From Talpa occidentalis (lineage: Eukaryota > Chordata > Mammalia > Eulipotyphla > Talpidae): a stretch of DNA of 64,000 nt. Within the stretch, counting starts at the first letter, position 1; each line of letters begins with the position of its first letter. The notes beneath the pieces are model-generated. The model saw only the letters and a list, made by a program, of their open reading frames with translations. It ran no database searches and was not told the origin of the DNA. This document shows, piece by piece, positions 25,965 to 38,499 of the stretch. The position numbers and the translations under genes are program-made. The DNA is taken from positions 44,885,199-44,949,198 of the forward strand of contig NW_023601104.1 of NCBI RefSeq assembly GCF_014898055.3, in the 5' to 3' direction.

Positions 25965-26499
25965 ATGAGTGGAATTGACAAAGGAGCAAAGAATATGCAA
26001 TGGAACAAGGACAGTTTGTTCAATAAATGATGCTGGTAAAACTGGACTGCTACATGCAGAAGAATGAAGCTAGACTACTGCCTCACAACATGCACAAAAA
26101 CCAACTCAAATGGATAAAATACATGGACATAAGACCTGAAACCATAAAATATATAGGAGAAAATATAGCTACAACACTATATGACATACACCTCAATAAC
26201 ATTTATAAAGACTCATCCTCCAAGGCAAAGAAAGTGAAGGAAAAGATAAATAACTGGGATTACAGCAAACTAAAAAGTTTCTGTACAGCAAAATAGACGT
26301 TAACCAAAACAAAGAGACAACCTACTTTTTGGGGGAAATTCTTTTACAACTAATAAGGGACTGATAACAAAGATATACAAATAGCTGATGTGACTCAACA
26401 AAAATAAAGTAAACAATCTGGTCAAAAAATAGACAGAAGAGCTAAAAAGACACTTCTCCAAAGAGGAAATGCAAATGGCCAACAGGCATATAAAAAAAA

Positions 26500-26763
26500 G
26501 GTGGTGCAGCGGTTGAGCGCTGGCTTGCAAAGCTGCCCGCAGCCTATGCAGCGCCGGTTCAATCCCAGGCTGCTCCCTGGCCACTGGAGGAGGGTCCCGC
26601 ATGGCGCGCAGACCTCTCCTGCCGCCCGCTGCTCCTCTCAGCAGTGTACTTCAGTCCTTCTGCCTGCTCTGCTCCCCGCTCTGGCTCTGGTGAATTCTCT
26701 CACCCTCCCATGCTTCTGACTGTACCCAGTGCTTGTATAAATAAATAAAAATAAATCTTAAAA
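26500..26763 (+). mobile_element. tRNA-derived SINE, subfamily A, head slightly truncated
   Basis: It begins at ggtggtgcagcggttgagcg, lacking the first eight or so bases of the head. Box B ggttcaatccc is present and the tail is AAATAAAAATAAATCTT. It is inserted in L1 ORF2 at an A-run, so the duplicated target is only A-rich and cannot be measured. Confidence 0.93.
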
Positions 26764-27155
26764 AAAAAAATGTTCAACATCACTTGTAATCAGGGAAATG
26801 CAAATCAAAACCATAATGAGATACCACCTTACACCAGTGAGAATGGAACATATTAAAAAAACTAGCAACAACAAATGTTGGTGAGGATGTGGGGAAAAAG
26901 AAACTCTCCTACATTGCTGGTGGGAATGCAAACCACTATGGAAAGCTGTGTGGAGTTTCCTCAAACTACGAAAAATGGAGCTTCCCTATGGTCCAGCAAT
27001 TCCACTCCTAGGAATCTACCCCCCAAACACAAAAACATTAATTCAAAAGGATACCTGCACCCCTATGTTTATTTCAGAACTTTTTATGATAGGTAAACTA
27101 TGGAAACAACCCAAATGCCCAAAAAAAGATGACTGGATCAAGAAGAAGTGGTATA

Positions 27156-27379
27156 GGGCCTCCCTGGTGGTGCAAGGGGTTAAACACCACTTTATGTAGC
27201 AATCTGCAGCCTCTGCAGCACAAGTTTGATCCCCTGCCAGCCAGGGAGCAGCCCACATGGCACAGCAGACCTCTCCTGACTCGCCCGCTGCTCCCCACAG
27301 CAATGTAGTTCAGTGGATCTGCCTGTTCTGTTCTTCCCCACTCTGTTTCTCTGTTTCTGGTGAATCCTCTCACCCCCAC

Positions 27380-27381
<2 letters not shown>
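27156..27381 (+). mobile_element. tRNA-derived SINE, subfamily B, tail replaced by (TA)n
   Basis: The head and body are intact from gggcctccctggtgg to cacccccac. The usual last 40 bases (ctctggcctgtacc to the AATAAA tail) are missing, and a (TA)n tract follows before the L1 resumes. Insertion was into the L1 sequence gtggtata/tata. Confidence 0.9.

Positions 27382-27415
<34 letters not shown>
27382..27415. repeat. (AT)n microsatellite
   Basis: About 17 perfect AT units between a 3'-truncated SINE and resumed L1 sequence. It probably expanded from the TATATA naturally present at this L1 position. Confidence 0.95.
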
Positions 27416-27417
<2 letters not shown>

Positions 27418-27832
27418 GGAATATTACTCAGCAATCAAAAAGATAAACGATAAACTCATGTCATTCACAGCAACATAGCAACATGGATGGAGCTGGAAGC
27501 GATTATGCTCAGTAAAGTAAGCCACAAAGAAAAAGAAAAATATCAGATGGTTTTACTTATAGAAGAAATGTAGAGGAATCAAAAAAGTGATCAGGAAAAA
27601 ATAATTATAATAAGTTAGAAATAAAAATCAACAGGCAACTATAAATCAGAGACATTCTGCAGGGGAGAAGGAGGGAAAAGTATCAAAACAGGAGAAAGAG
27701 CACAAGGGACTATGGTGATGGTGCACAGGTGAATCGGTGGTTGAATTTTACTGAGAATACACTTGAAAGGAGAAAGCATACAGTGTGCAAAAATGAAGAA
27801 TGAAAAAAAAATAAAAAGAATGATGTTATAAT

Positions 27833-27850
27833 ACACACACACACACACAC
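27833..27850. repeat. (AC)n microsatellite
   Basis: Nine AC units just past the L1 3' end. Confidence 0.95.
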
Positions 27851-28685
27851 GGAAGAACTCAGAATTTAATTTGTACAAGAGTTAATGAACATTTGGTCAG
27901 TGGGAAGAGAAAGAAATAAAGTAACAAGATAGCAGCTTAAGGATCAATGGGTGTTTTGTTTTGTTCTTTAATTTTAACAGAAGAATTGAAGTTGGTTTTT
28001 AGATAGAAAAGCCAGAGGAGATTGCAGCTTTAGAAAAGAGAAGGTACAATTACCTTAGCAAGAACTCAGAGGGGTGACTGGAGAAAATGAGTGAAAAGTA
28101 TATCAGGAGTAGAAATCAGGGAAAATTACCTTTCCTTTGACAAGAAGAGGCATTAGGCAAAGATCACTTTGTGTCATTTTAATCTAAAATTTACAGAAAC
28201 ATTATTGAGAGAAAAACAAATAGCCTTTTTCAAAATGCTTGTAGACTGCTGACATCCTATTCCAGCTATACAATTAAATGACATTTATAGCAATGACCAT
28301 AGACTATGCCTATGTTGATGCCTTATATCTGCTCCCCCCAAAAAAAAAGAGTACCCCCAAAAAAAGGCTGAGTCTGACCATCAGGTATTTTAATGAAAGT
28401 CTTGTTGGTTTCAAGAAAAATTAAGTAAACCTGCCCCCAAATTAACTTCATTCTTAGAAGTTAAAATGGTTAGGCATGGCTTTAAGAACATAAATATTTT
28501 TAGGGAAACAAAACTAAATTCACACAAATTTAAAATTTTTTGTTACTAATATTATGTGTAAACATTAACTACTTTATTAATGACTTGTGTATACATTGCC
28601 CCTATTTCCATATTTTTTCCTGCCTTTATTATTTGTTTTATTTCATTGTATGCAATTTGTTATTAAGATTCATTTTTGAAATCAT
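27851..28685. other. Intergenic DNA, nothing recognised
   Basis: No gene or clear repeat. There are short A-runs near 28340. Confidence 0.5.
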
Positions 28686-29040
28686 TCAAATATATAAATG
28701 AATAAAATAACATGTCAGTATCAGAGCTTTGCATTCATGAAAGCATAACTATTTATTTGAGAAAAAAACATTTCTATTTTTCCAGTGTTATAAATAATGC
28801 TGCTATGAGAACATTTTTTTTCCATACATCATATATACATAAATACACTTTTGGTGCATATGATTTAAACATCACTGAAAATTTCTATACCACTTTCAAA
28901 AGTAGCTATAACCCTGCAGGCAATGATTATCCCTAGTATATTCCACACTTTACCTATACTTGATATTGCATTGCTTTGTATTTTATTATAAGTTGGTTGT
29001 GTTTGAGGATATCATTGGAACTTTAATTTTTATTCCAGCA
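28686..29040 (-). mobile_element. Probable ancient L1 fragment
   Basis: The plus-strand segment near 28785-28815 (ccagtgttataaataatgct) is the reverse complement of a well-known L1 ORF2 stretch, and the following 200 bases keep the expected order loosely. It is heavily decayed and the limits are uncertain. Confidence 0.45.
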
Positions 29041-29117
29041 ATGAAAATAAACAAATGAGCTATATGTTAATTTGGACTAATCTCATATGCATAAAGTTGA
29101 CCAAGAAAAGCAAGACT

Positions 29118-29389
29118 GGGACCTCCCTGATGGCGCAAAGTGTTAAACACCGCACTATGAAGCTATCCACAGCCTCGGCAGCACAAGTTCGATACCTGGC
29201 CGGCCAGGGAGAAACCCACATGGCGAGGCAGACCTCTCCTGTCTCACCTGCTGCTCCCCTCAGCAGTGTATTTCAGTCTATCTGCCTGATCTGTTCCTAA
29301 CTCTGTCTCTGGTGAATCCTCTCATCCCCCAAAACTCTGGCCTATACCCCAGTTCTTGTATGTATAAATAAATAAATCTTAAAAAAAAA
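29118..29389 (+). mobile_element. tRNA-derived SINE, subfamily B
   Basis: A full-length plus-strand copy (gggacctccctgatggcgca). Box B is degraded (gttcgatacc) and the tail is ataaataaataaatctt plus A. I could not find a convincing target-site duplication. Confidence 0.92.
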
Positions 29390-32300
29390 TCAGGATAGTT
29401 ATTTCCTTTAAAGTCACGCAGAGATTTGAGATAAAGATGTTCAAGTAGGTGACATCTAGTTGGCAATGTTCTAGTTTCTGATCTGGATGGTATTTTCCTC
29501 AAATGGGACACTACCCTCTATGAACTTCCATTATGACTAACACTTCTCAACAGCAAATGGGTGCTCATGACTGCTAAGAGCAGTAGTATATGTTGTGAAG
29601 TAACTCATGGATAGGACAACCTTGTTAGACAGTATCTGCAAGAGTACACATATGTTGGGAACCCAATTTCTATGAAAAATTACCAAATTCACCTGTGACA
29701 AGAGACTCAAAGAGGAATTCAGAGATTCCTCAATAGAGAGGAACTAAGACCACCAGTCAAAAATCAGTATTAATCACCAAACTCATTAATAAATAAGCCT
29801 TCAAGTCTTCTGAGACCAGGCACAGTGGAGCAGAGAGAAGCCATCTCTTGGTGCCTCTGTCCACACTGCTAGCTCACAGAATTCACAACCATGAGAAAAG
29901 AATGCTTGATATTATAAGGTGTGGGTTTATGATTTCATAGACATTAGAATAAGTGATCACTTTTATAACAGTTTGTTAAATTATACTAACAGATTCATGC
30001 ATTTTTCTATATGTTATATTTCTTTACAATAAAATACATTTTTAAAAAATCAGGTTTTTAATCATGTGCCTTTTTCTATTTTATCTTACATGGTATTTGA
30101 AATGCTGCTTTTTCTTTAACTTCTACTACTTTTAGGTCACTAAAATTTGGGTCAAAATCATACTAGTAAAGCTAATAGATTCCATAGTTTCAAATCTAAA
30201 AAGCTTTACATACCTTCCCACTACCACTCTATCATTATTATATTCTTTTTACATGCTGACAAGACAACCACAATAACTGTATTTCCCATATCTACTCCAA
30301 GCCAATCCACATTACATACAATCATATTATTTTTCTGAAACACAGTTCAGATTATATCATTTCTTTGATTAAAAATAATAAGAGATAGTGTTAAGTTATG
30401 GCTTAAGAAGGTAAATCAAGTACATGTTTATAATATCCCCCACTTAAGGGCACCCTAAAATAAGAGCAAACAGAAAAGCATATTCCTCAATGGATAAAAA
30501 TGCATAACATAGGATTTGAGTAAGTACAAATATGAAACATTTTCTAGAAGATGAATGAGCTGATAACATAAAAATTAAAATTGAAAAAATGTTGAAGTAG
30601 AAGTGGATACAGTTGAAAGGCCCTAAAGTATATTGAGAAATGCTAGACCAAGAGATGTAGTGACAGCTAAGGTAGGTGTGAGAAGTGAGGGTAGGGACTA
30701 GAGGTACTGAGTACCCGTAGATGTAATAATGCAACCACTATTGGCCCACCTCCTCTATTCTGATTACAGAGAAAAAACAAAAACAAAAAACAGATGGAAA
30801 AGAAAAATCTTCTCCAAGGTAACAGAAATAGGATAAGAAAATATCTTTACTACCCAATAAAAATCCTCACACATAAAAAAAAAGAAATTGAACATTTGGA
30901 AATTAAATGTACATTGCATATTGTCAAATGTATATATATATATATATATATATATGATAGAAATTTCTGGAAAGAGAAAATATAGGAAATATTTTAAGAA
31001 AATAATGGTAGAAAATTTCACAGTAATAAAAAGTGACAGAAGCCTTATAATTGATAAGGCCCATAAAGCACAGAAAAGATGAAGTGTACACACACATACA
31101 CCACATATACAAGCACAATACCTTTACCGAAATGCCTCAGAGTGGTGTTTTTTCCATGTCAGAGATGTACAGCACACACACGCAAACAAATATCAAAATA
31201 GAAAACAAAAAGTGAACATACATTAGAATGACATTAGAGCTTGCACCAGAAAAACTACATCTAAAAAACAATGCACAACAGAAAATAACCAGAGTGAAAC
31301 ATAACTATATTAAGTTAAAATTCAGTTATACGTATAGAATTACACATCAAAAGTCTTACCTGCTACCAGTCTTTATCTGGGAAATTGTTTGCATATGCAC
31401 ATTAGCAAATTGAAAAAGGAATTAAAAAAAAAGGAAGAGGTAGAAAGAGGTGGTATCCAGGGGCGAGTAAATACCAACCAGGAGGGCAATGAGGGAAAGT
31501 GAAAGGTGATATTTATGAATCAAGCCTCCAAATTAAATATTCCAGCCAGAAGCAGGAGAAACAATTTCTTGACAGTAATTATGAGGTGGTAGAAGATTAT
31601 TAGTATAACAGAAAAATTGCAAAAGAAAATAAAACAATTAGAAATGATGGGTCATTATAAAAATTAAATTATTTAACATAATATTAATTATAAATTGCAT
31701 TGTGGTGAACTATATATAGATTATCATAAAATAGCAATAGTTAATCTAGTATTAAGAGTCTTTCAAAATCATCTCTTCGTGATGGAGCTAGATCTGCCCT
31801 ATGTATTTACTTTCCAGGCAAATTATAAGGTTAGTAATTGTTGCATAGCAAATATTTATCCTTGTCTTTTAAAAAAAAATGTGTCCTTCTGGGGAATGAC
31901 TTTTCACATCAATGTCGTATGAGTCTGCTGAATTTCTCTCTATTCAATCACTGCAGGTAAAATGCAAAAACAAATGGCTTCATCCATATGTGTATCTGTT
32001 GTGCTGTGAGAGTTATAAACTCTCTGAAATCTCTCTTGATTTGCAGCCAATAGATCGGGCTTTATTTTTTTTCTATATACCTCAATAGCACTTTCTTTCA
32101 CCTCTCTAATGATATTTATATTGTGCCATATACTACATATATTTAGGTACTTGTTTCATCCTCCCCATGAGATTGAATGTTTTTAAGAAGCACAGACATT
32201 CTCACTTACTTCTATATTCAGCATCTTGAAGGCGATAGGGGCTTGCTAAATATGTCCTGAATAGAAATGACTCAGGCCAAATCTCCTTAAGCCTTGCCTT

Positions 32301-33531
32301 TATATAAATCCTGTACGGATGGTTTTTAAGCCATTACTTCTAGGGAGAGCTATTGCACAAAGCTCATCAGAGATTCCTTTCCTATTTACTTGATAAAAAT
32401 GAATATTTATAATGCTAGTTCTTTTGTCACTTCCAATTCAAACCCTTTTAGGGACCCACTATCTTTTCTATCCATTAAAAATACTTAGCCTGGTATTTAA
32501 GGCCTTTCTCAGTTAGAATTATAGGTTTTATTCAGAGCTTTCATTTTAATAATTGTATAATACACATTTGCACTCAATATCTGTTAGCTAAAAGAATGAT
32601 TTACTAAATTAATGACATATTTAGGAATAGGAGACCTAAACCTACCATCTTTTAGTTCAAGCAGTCACTGATATCTCTGAAGAAAGCACCTGAAAGTCAA
32701 AGATGTAGTTTCTTTTTTAAAAAAAAAAAATAATCCATAAAAGAGAAATAAAATTCCTGCCACCCTCACTCAGTAGGATTCCACAAAGATTAATGAGGTA
32801 ATGTAATAAAAAGTGCTTTGAGCTATTCATATGAATGGTGCTTTACAGAAGTACTTTATTGTAATTATTCTCTGCATTTACCTTTAATGCCATATCTAAA
32901 GTATTCTGGACTAGAAAAGAGAGTAACTTTCCAGTACACAAAAGTTGTTTCAAAGTCATCTGTTCCAATCTATACTGTTAGTTACTTTTCCTAAAATTAA
33001 TTCTCATCTTATACAATGTATTTGTATTGTAGATTAATTTAATGAGTAAAGTATATATATTTAAAGTATCTGGTTTTTGGTAAGACCCTAGCTAATATTT
33101 GTTTTTGTTGCTGTTATTGTTTGCAGTCAAAACGGTTGTAGCAGCCATTGTTTTGCAAATTTTGTCAATGAATTTGCATGAGTATCTAGAAAAAAAGATG
33201 GCAGCCCAGGGTAGCCAATAAATGTTGGAACACTGGCGTTTCACTGACTACCCAGAATAAAGTAAATTAATGGAGCTCATATACCTGGTTTATAGTTACT
33301 TTCTTGTTTGAGTGCCTTATTGTCCAATCATATCACATTTTAAAATTGAACTTTCAAAAAAAATTACAATGATAATCTAGTTGAGATAGCTAAAGTTGTC
33401 CAGGAAGCAGTTCATCACTAAGTGATCATCACTGAAACATTTTCTTTTCTGAAACACAGGAGGTATAGCCCACAGATAGACTTTCAATGTAGTCATAAAT
33501 TGTATCTGCTAATAGCCAATGTTGAATCTAC
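29390..33531. other. Intergenic DNA, mostly unrecognised
   Basis: About 4 kb without a gene. The end of an old plus-strand L1 may lie at about 29900-30050 (acaataaaatacatttttaaa). A (TA)n tract is at 30931. The frames at 30444-30734 and 30764-31093 (minus) are hydrophobic and T-rich with no recognisable domain; I treat them as chance. Confidence 0.45.
30931..30955. repeat. (TA)n microsatellite
   Basis: Twelve to thirteen perfect TA units. Confidence 0.95.
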
Positions 33532-34085
33532 AGGCATCATACTTTCCAATTTTAAAATACATTACAAAGCTATGGTAATCAAAAAACACTTTAGTATTAG
33601 TATTAAAACATACATATAGACCAATGGAACTAATAAAGTCCACAAATAAACCCATAATGTGCATCCAACTGATCTTTGGTAAGGGTGCCAAAAGTATATG
33701 ATAGAGAATGGATAGTCTCCTCAATAAATGATTTTGGGACTACAGGAGATGTCCATGAAAAAATAAAGAAAAGAAAAGATAAAGAAAGATAATGGACCTC
33801 TAATTTATACCATTCCCAAAAATGAAATGAAATAAAAACCTGGAACTGTATAACCCCTACAGTAAACACATAGAGGAAATGCTACCTTACATTGATCTTG
33901 GCAATGATTTTATGAATACAATACCAAAAGCATAAGCAATAAAAATAAAAAAGAAGAGTTACACCAAACCAAAAAGCTTCTGCACATCAAATAAAATAAC
34001 AAAATGATAAGGCAGCATGTGAGACAATCTAAGGAATGGGAGAAACTACTTGCAAATCAAATATCTGATAAGAAGTTAATACCCA

Positions 34086-34347
34086 GGGCCTCCCTGGTGG
34101 CACAGTGGGTTGAATGCTGTGCTTTGAAACTGTCCACAGCCTCTGCAGTGTGGGTTCGATTCCTGGCTGGCCAGGGAGAAACACACATGGCATGGTAGAC
34201 CTCTCTGGCCTCTCCCGCTGTTCCCCTCAAGCAGTGTCTTCGGTCCATCTGCCTGTTCTGCTCCTCACTCTCTCTGGTGAATTCTTTCACCCTCCCATGC
34301 CTCTAACTATACCCCAGTTCTTGTATCAATAAATAAATCTTTAAAAG
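34086..34347 (+). mobile_element. tRNA-derived SINE
   Basis: A complete plus-strand copy intermediate between the two subfamilies (cacagtgggttgaatgctgtg in the head). Box B is gttcgattcc and the tail AATAAATAAATCTTT. It is flanked by agaagttaataccca (34071-34085) and agaagttaatatcca (34348-34362), with one mismatch in 15. Confidence 0.95.
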
Positions 34348-35319
34348 AGAAGTTAATATCCACAGTGTGTAAGGAATTCATAAAAAAAACTCAATAACCA
34401 AGAAGCAAATAACAAGATATAAAAATGGACATTGGACCAGAATATACATTTTTTAAGACCTAAAAATGGTACAGAAAAGGTACTCAACATTACCAATCAT
34501 CAGGGAAATGCAAATCTAAGGCACAATGACATATCATCTGACATCTATGAGAATGGTTATCATAAAAAAGTCATGAAGTAAGGACTGGAAAGGATGTGGA
34601 GTAAAGGAAACCCATGTACAATATTGTTGGGAATGTAAGTTGGTGCAATTACTATTGAAAACAGTGTGCTGATTCCTCAAAAGTTTAAAAAGTTGAGCTA
34701 CCATATGATCTAGCAATCCCATTTGGGGGTACATATCCAAAGGAAACATGACCATTATCTCAAAGAGAGATATCTGTACTCCCACATACATTGCAGCATT
34801 ATTTACAATAGTAAAGTCATGGAAACAACCTAAATGAAATATTAGCCATTGAAAGAAGAAAACCCTGCCATTTGCATCAAATGCAGATGGATAGTATAAT
34901 TGAAATAAATCAGACAGAAAGACAAATACTGTATAATCTCACTTTATTTGAAATTTAAAAACCTAATTTAGAGAAACATGGAGCAGATTGGTAGTTGACT
35001 GGGTAGTGTCTTTATATGAGTGTCGGTGGTGGGGGAAGGTTAGAGAAGGTTAGAGGATAAATGAGTAAAGTTGATCAAAGGACACAAACTTCTAGTTATA
35101 TATGATGATTAAGTTCTGGAGAAAAAATGTGTAGCATGGTGACTGTAGTTAATAATACTAAATTATATTTTGGAAAGTTGCCAAGAGGATAAATTGTAAG
35201 TATTGTTATCTACATGAGGTGATAGATGTGTTAATTATCTCACTGTGGTCATAATTCACTATGTGTGTGTATCCACATACATATATGCATACATATGTGT
35301 GCATATAAAATAACATTGT

Positions 35320-36133
35320 ATATATCTTCTGGGCTGGTGAACCAATTTTCAAAGTGGATGGGGGTTCTCCACATATAAAATAAGCAATTCTCTTGACACC
35401 AGCTGGGAGTCCTATAATTCAAATCATTTCTGAAGGTGTAATCATCTAGAAAAATCTTCAGGTTCCACATGTTAAGTGGTCAATTTAAGACTGGTCTCTC
35501 TTCAGCTTCAGACACTGTAGTCACAGGTCTAGGTTGTTACCTGTCTTTCTGACTTACTGGCTGTAAATCTGAGTATGCCCCAAGCCCCCTTCTTGGGTTT
35601 GATTAATGTGCCAGAGTGACTCAGAACTCAAGAGAAAGATTTTGCTTATTATATTACATGTTTATTATCAAATGATAAAAATGCCTTTATAGGGTGAACA
35701 GCTAGATGGGAGAGTGGCATAAAGCAAGGTGTTTGGGAAGGGGCCTGGAGCTTCTATACCCTCTCTGGACATACCATTTTCCCCCAGTTTCTGTGTGTTC
35801 ATCAACTGGAAGCTGTCTAAACCCAATGTTTGGATTTCTATGGAAGCTTCATTACATAGGTTGATTAACTTAATGACCCTTGGTAATGGCTATAACCTCT
35901 GCCCATCTGCCCATCCAGGAGGTTGGGAGATGGGACTGAAAGTTCCAACCCCTCCAATCATGTTTTTTTGTACTGTCAACCAGCCCATGTCTGTAAGGCC
36001 TTCCAAAAGACATCTCATTAACAAAAGCTACCCTGATTGTTCCCTTCAATTAGGAAATTCCAAGGGTTATAGTCTCTGTGCTAGAAACTGGGATGATGAC
36101 TAAATATATCTCTTATTATAAATTACAGTGTCA
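35320..36133 (-). mobile_element. Ancient ERV LTR, minus strand
   Basis: This segment separates the two halves of an L1 3' end. On the minus strand it begins tgacactgtaatttataata at 36133. The AATAAA-type signal (taataaacatgtaatataat) is around 35640-35675 and GC-richer U3-like sequence spans 35700-36100. I recognise the order from old mammalian LTRs of the MER type but cannot name the subfamily with confidence. The boundary at 35320 is approximate, and 35320-35520 could be a second element. The 124-codon frame at 35729-36103 is inside it and shows no domain. Confidence 0.6.
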
Positions 36134-36223
36134 TAATACATTAAACATATGCATTATTATATGTCAATTATGTCTTTAAAGCTGGAATAAAAGACAGAAA
36201 ATAAAAAGAAATCTAAGAAAACA

Positions 36224-36779
36224 TGTGGTAGGCAGATATCGGAAATGGTCCCCAATGATCTCTACTTCTTGGTACTCAGTTCTTGTCTAATCTATATTCA
36301 AATTTGACATATAACTTTCATTTCACCATTAAAATGTGGTGAAGGGGAAAGATACCATTTACGTGGTTGTGCTGCACAAGACTGTAACTTCTGTTTTGCT
36401 AGTGGACTTTATTACCTTTTCAGCATACATGGTTGTTGAGGCAAACTTATATGTCAGAGAGGCCCACAAGGAATGAAGAGCAGGAAATTTTGAAAAACAT
36501 CCATTGAGATGTTGAAGGCCTTATTTTAACAACGCTCAGGAACTGAATGTGAACAACTACTGAGTGAGCTTGGTATTGCATTCTTTCTAGTTCAATCATC
36601 AGATGAAACTCTAGACCTTGGCTAACATCTCAGATGCAGCCTGTGAGAAACTGATGCAAAGGACCCACTTAAGTCATGCCCAGATGTCTGAGCCACAGAA
36701 ACTTAGGAGATAGTAAATGAGTTGTTTCAAATCGTTAATTTTGGTGTGATTTGTTTTATAGCAACAAATATCTAGTGTG
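36224..36779 (+). mobile_element. MaLR/MLT-like ancient LTR
   Basis: It starts tgtggtaggcag and contains the order 'ggtccccaatgatctctact', 'gaggcccacaaggaa', 'gagccacagaaactt' and a 3' end 'ttgttttatagcaacaaata', typical of old mammalian LTRs. A polyadenylation-like agtaaatgag lies at about 36712. It is heavily diverged; the family name is from memory. Confidence 0.55.
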
Positions 36780-37257
36780 TCTTTTATATTTGGATGCTTG
36801 CTTGCAATTGAATTTTAATTTAACATTTTTTGATCAGTATGTGACAGGTAAGTAGGTATTTGAGGAAGTGTTATAAAAATCAGTGGAATCAAACCAGTAC
36901 TCACAAGTTGGAATATTAAAATTTCTTCCTATAACAACAAGAAAAAAAGATTATGTAATTTGCAATGCTAAAAGCTCAAAATCTGCTTAGATGGCAGCAG
37001 GCCTAGATAAGGAGTTTTAAAGTTTTCCTAAACAGTAAATTATAAAGGAACATGGAGAGCTGAATACATTTTGGTATAAAGTAACTGTAGAAAGTTAGTA
37101 AAAATATTGAGAAATATTTTTGCCTTGATTTCCTGAGTACACTGAGTACCTCTATGAATACTTCAAACAGCATCTCCCTGAGGCAGATTTCTTTGCAGTG
37201 TATAGAATCAGATTCCACTGGTTCTGGAATGATCATTTGAAGCAGCATATTTAATCT
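36780..37257. other. Intergenic DNA, nothing recognised
   Basis: No gene or clear repeat. The 81-codon minus-strand frame at 37003-37248 has no recognisable domain. Confidence 0.5.
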
Positions 37258-37600
37258 TGCAGACTCACTTTATTTTTTCTTATTAATTTCTCAGTTACAT
37301 ATATCTATATAACTTTGGGAGGAGGTCACATTTTTACGCTACCCATGCTCCACTCACCACCCCACTACCCCACCTCCCACGCTAATGTATCTCCTTTCTT
37401 CCCTTACCCCCTCCTCTCACTACCATAGTCCCTCTGGTAACCAGTATATTTTCCCCAGAGTCTAAGGATTGTTTCTGCTGTGCTTTTCCAGAATATTTTT
37501 TTTGGCCATTTATGATCCAGAGATAAGTGAAACCACCTGGTATCTTTCAGATACTTCCTTCTAGCAGGTCTTAGACAGATTTTTTTTTAGATCAACCATA
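37258..37600 (-). mobile_element. Old L1 LINE 3'UTR
   Basis: Minus-strand L1 3' sequence: C-rich plus-strand block 37340-37440 (cccactaccccacctccc), then ccctctggtaaccagtat and tttatgatccagagataagt. It is older and of a different lineage from the L1 next to it. Confidence 0.65.
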
Positions 37601-37625
37601 AAATAAAGGGAAAAAAATCTATAAT

Positions 37626-37638
37626 TGACCCAACTTTA
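37626..37638. repeat. Target-site duplication, left copy
   Basis: tgacccaacttta, repeated with one mismatch at 38483-38495. Confidence 0.85.
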
Positions 37639-38482
37639 TTATTATTTCTTATTATTTTTTAATTTTATATATTTGACATCAATTTTCATTTTTGCAAAAA
37701 GTATGCATTTTCATCTTGGTTATAGTCCCCATACAATTCCCACCCCGCTTTGTTTTGATCCTACTCCTTCCTCCCCCCCTCTATAGTGTGTCTCTGGTTT
37801 ATAGTTGCTTGTTGATTTTTGATTTTTACTATATTATAATTAGTCTTTTTCCTGGTCCCTTATTTTTTCTAAACTCCTGCTATGAGTGAGACCATCTGGT
37901 ATTTTTCTTTTTCTTTCTGGCTTATTTCATTGAGCATGATCCCTTCTAGCTACATCCCTGTTGCTGCAAATTGCATGAATTTTTCTTTTTTGATTGCTGA
38001 GTAATATTCCATGGTGTATATGTACCATATCTTCTTAATCTAGGCATATATTTTTGGGCATTTGGGTTGTTTCCATAGCTTAGCTATTGTAAATAGTGCT
38101 ACTATAAACATAGGAGTGCAGGTACCCTTTGGAATTAATGTTTCTGTGTCCTTTGGGTAAATACCTAGGAGTGGAATTGCTGGATCATATGGAAGGTCCA
38201 TCTTTAGCAGACTGAGGAATCTCCACACAGCTTTCCATAGTGGTTGGACCAGTTTATACTCCCAGCAGCAGTGCAGGAGAGTTCTTTTTTTTCTACATCC
38301 TTGCCAACATTTGTTGTTGCTAGTTTTTTTAGTATGTGCCATTCTCACTGGTGTAAGATGGTATCTCATTGTAGTTTTGATTTGTGTTTCACTGATGTTG
38401 AACATTTTTTCATATGCCTGTTGGCCATTTGCATTTCCTCTTTGGAGAAGTTTCTTTTTAGCTCTTTTGCCCATTTTTTGAC
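37639..38482 (-). mobile_element. 5'-truncated L1 insertion, relatively young
   Basis: Minus strand: A-rich 3' terminus at the left, 3'UTR (37700-37900), then the ORF2 C-terminal coding region. The minus frame 38040-38474 retains 144 codons, including the segment [20 protein letters not shown], the conserved end of L1 ORF2p. The reverse transcriptase and endonuclease domains are absent, so it cannot move. It is bounded by a 13-base duplication with one mismatch, a standard L1 insertion with no inversion. The plus frame 38244-38501 is a shadow. Confidence 0.93.
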
Positions 38483-38495
38483 TGACCCAAATTTA
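38483..38495. repeat. Target-site duplication, right copy
   Basis: tgacccaaattta, matching 37626-37638. Confidence 0.85.
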
Positions 38496-38499
38496 ATAT

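Larger units (their letters stand above)
25965..27820 (+). mobile_element. L1 LINE ORF2 end and 3'UTR, split by two SINEs
   Basis: A plus-strand L1 beginning inside ORF2. The frame 26027-26296 encodes the ORF2 stretch ending WDYSKLKSFCTAK, a typical L1 ORF2 segment. After the SINE at 26500 the L1 resumes (caggcatat...atgttcaacatcac), continues through the [17 protein letters not shown] segment near 27000, is broken again by a SINE at 27156, and resumes at 27416 through the 3'UTR to A-rich sequence near 27810. Stops and frame breaks make it inactive. Its 3'UTR is similar to that of the L1 copy at 37639-38482. Confidence 0.9.
33532..36195 (+). mobile_element. Older L1 LINE, split by a SINE and an LTR
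   Basis: A plus-strand L1 from inside ORF2 (ggcatcatactttccaattt, then the 'acaaagctatggtaatcaaa' region at 33566) through the ORF2 end (34500-34930) and 3'UTR. It is interrupted at 34086 by a SINE and about 35320-36133 by an ancient LTR. The L1 3' terminus resumes at about 36134 (tatgtcaattatgtctttaa at 36160) and ends in an A-rich tail near 36195. There are many stops. The L1 is older than both inserts. Confidence 0.8.

Noticed and set aside
38040..38474. 144-codon minus-strand frame as a gene
   Set aside because: It is the conserved C-terminal end of L1 ORF2 in a 5'-truncated insertion bounded by target duplications.
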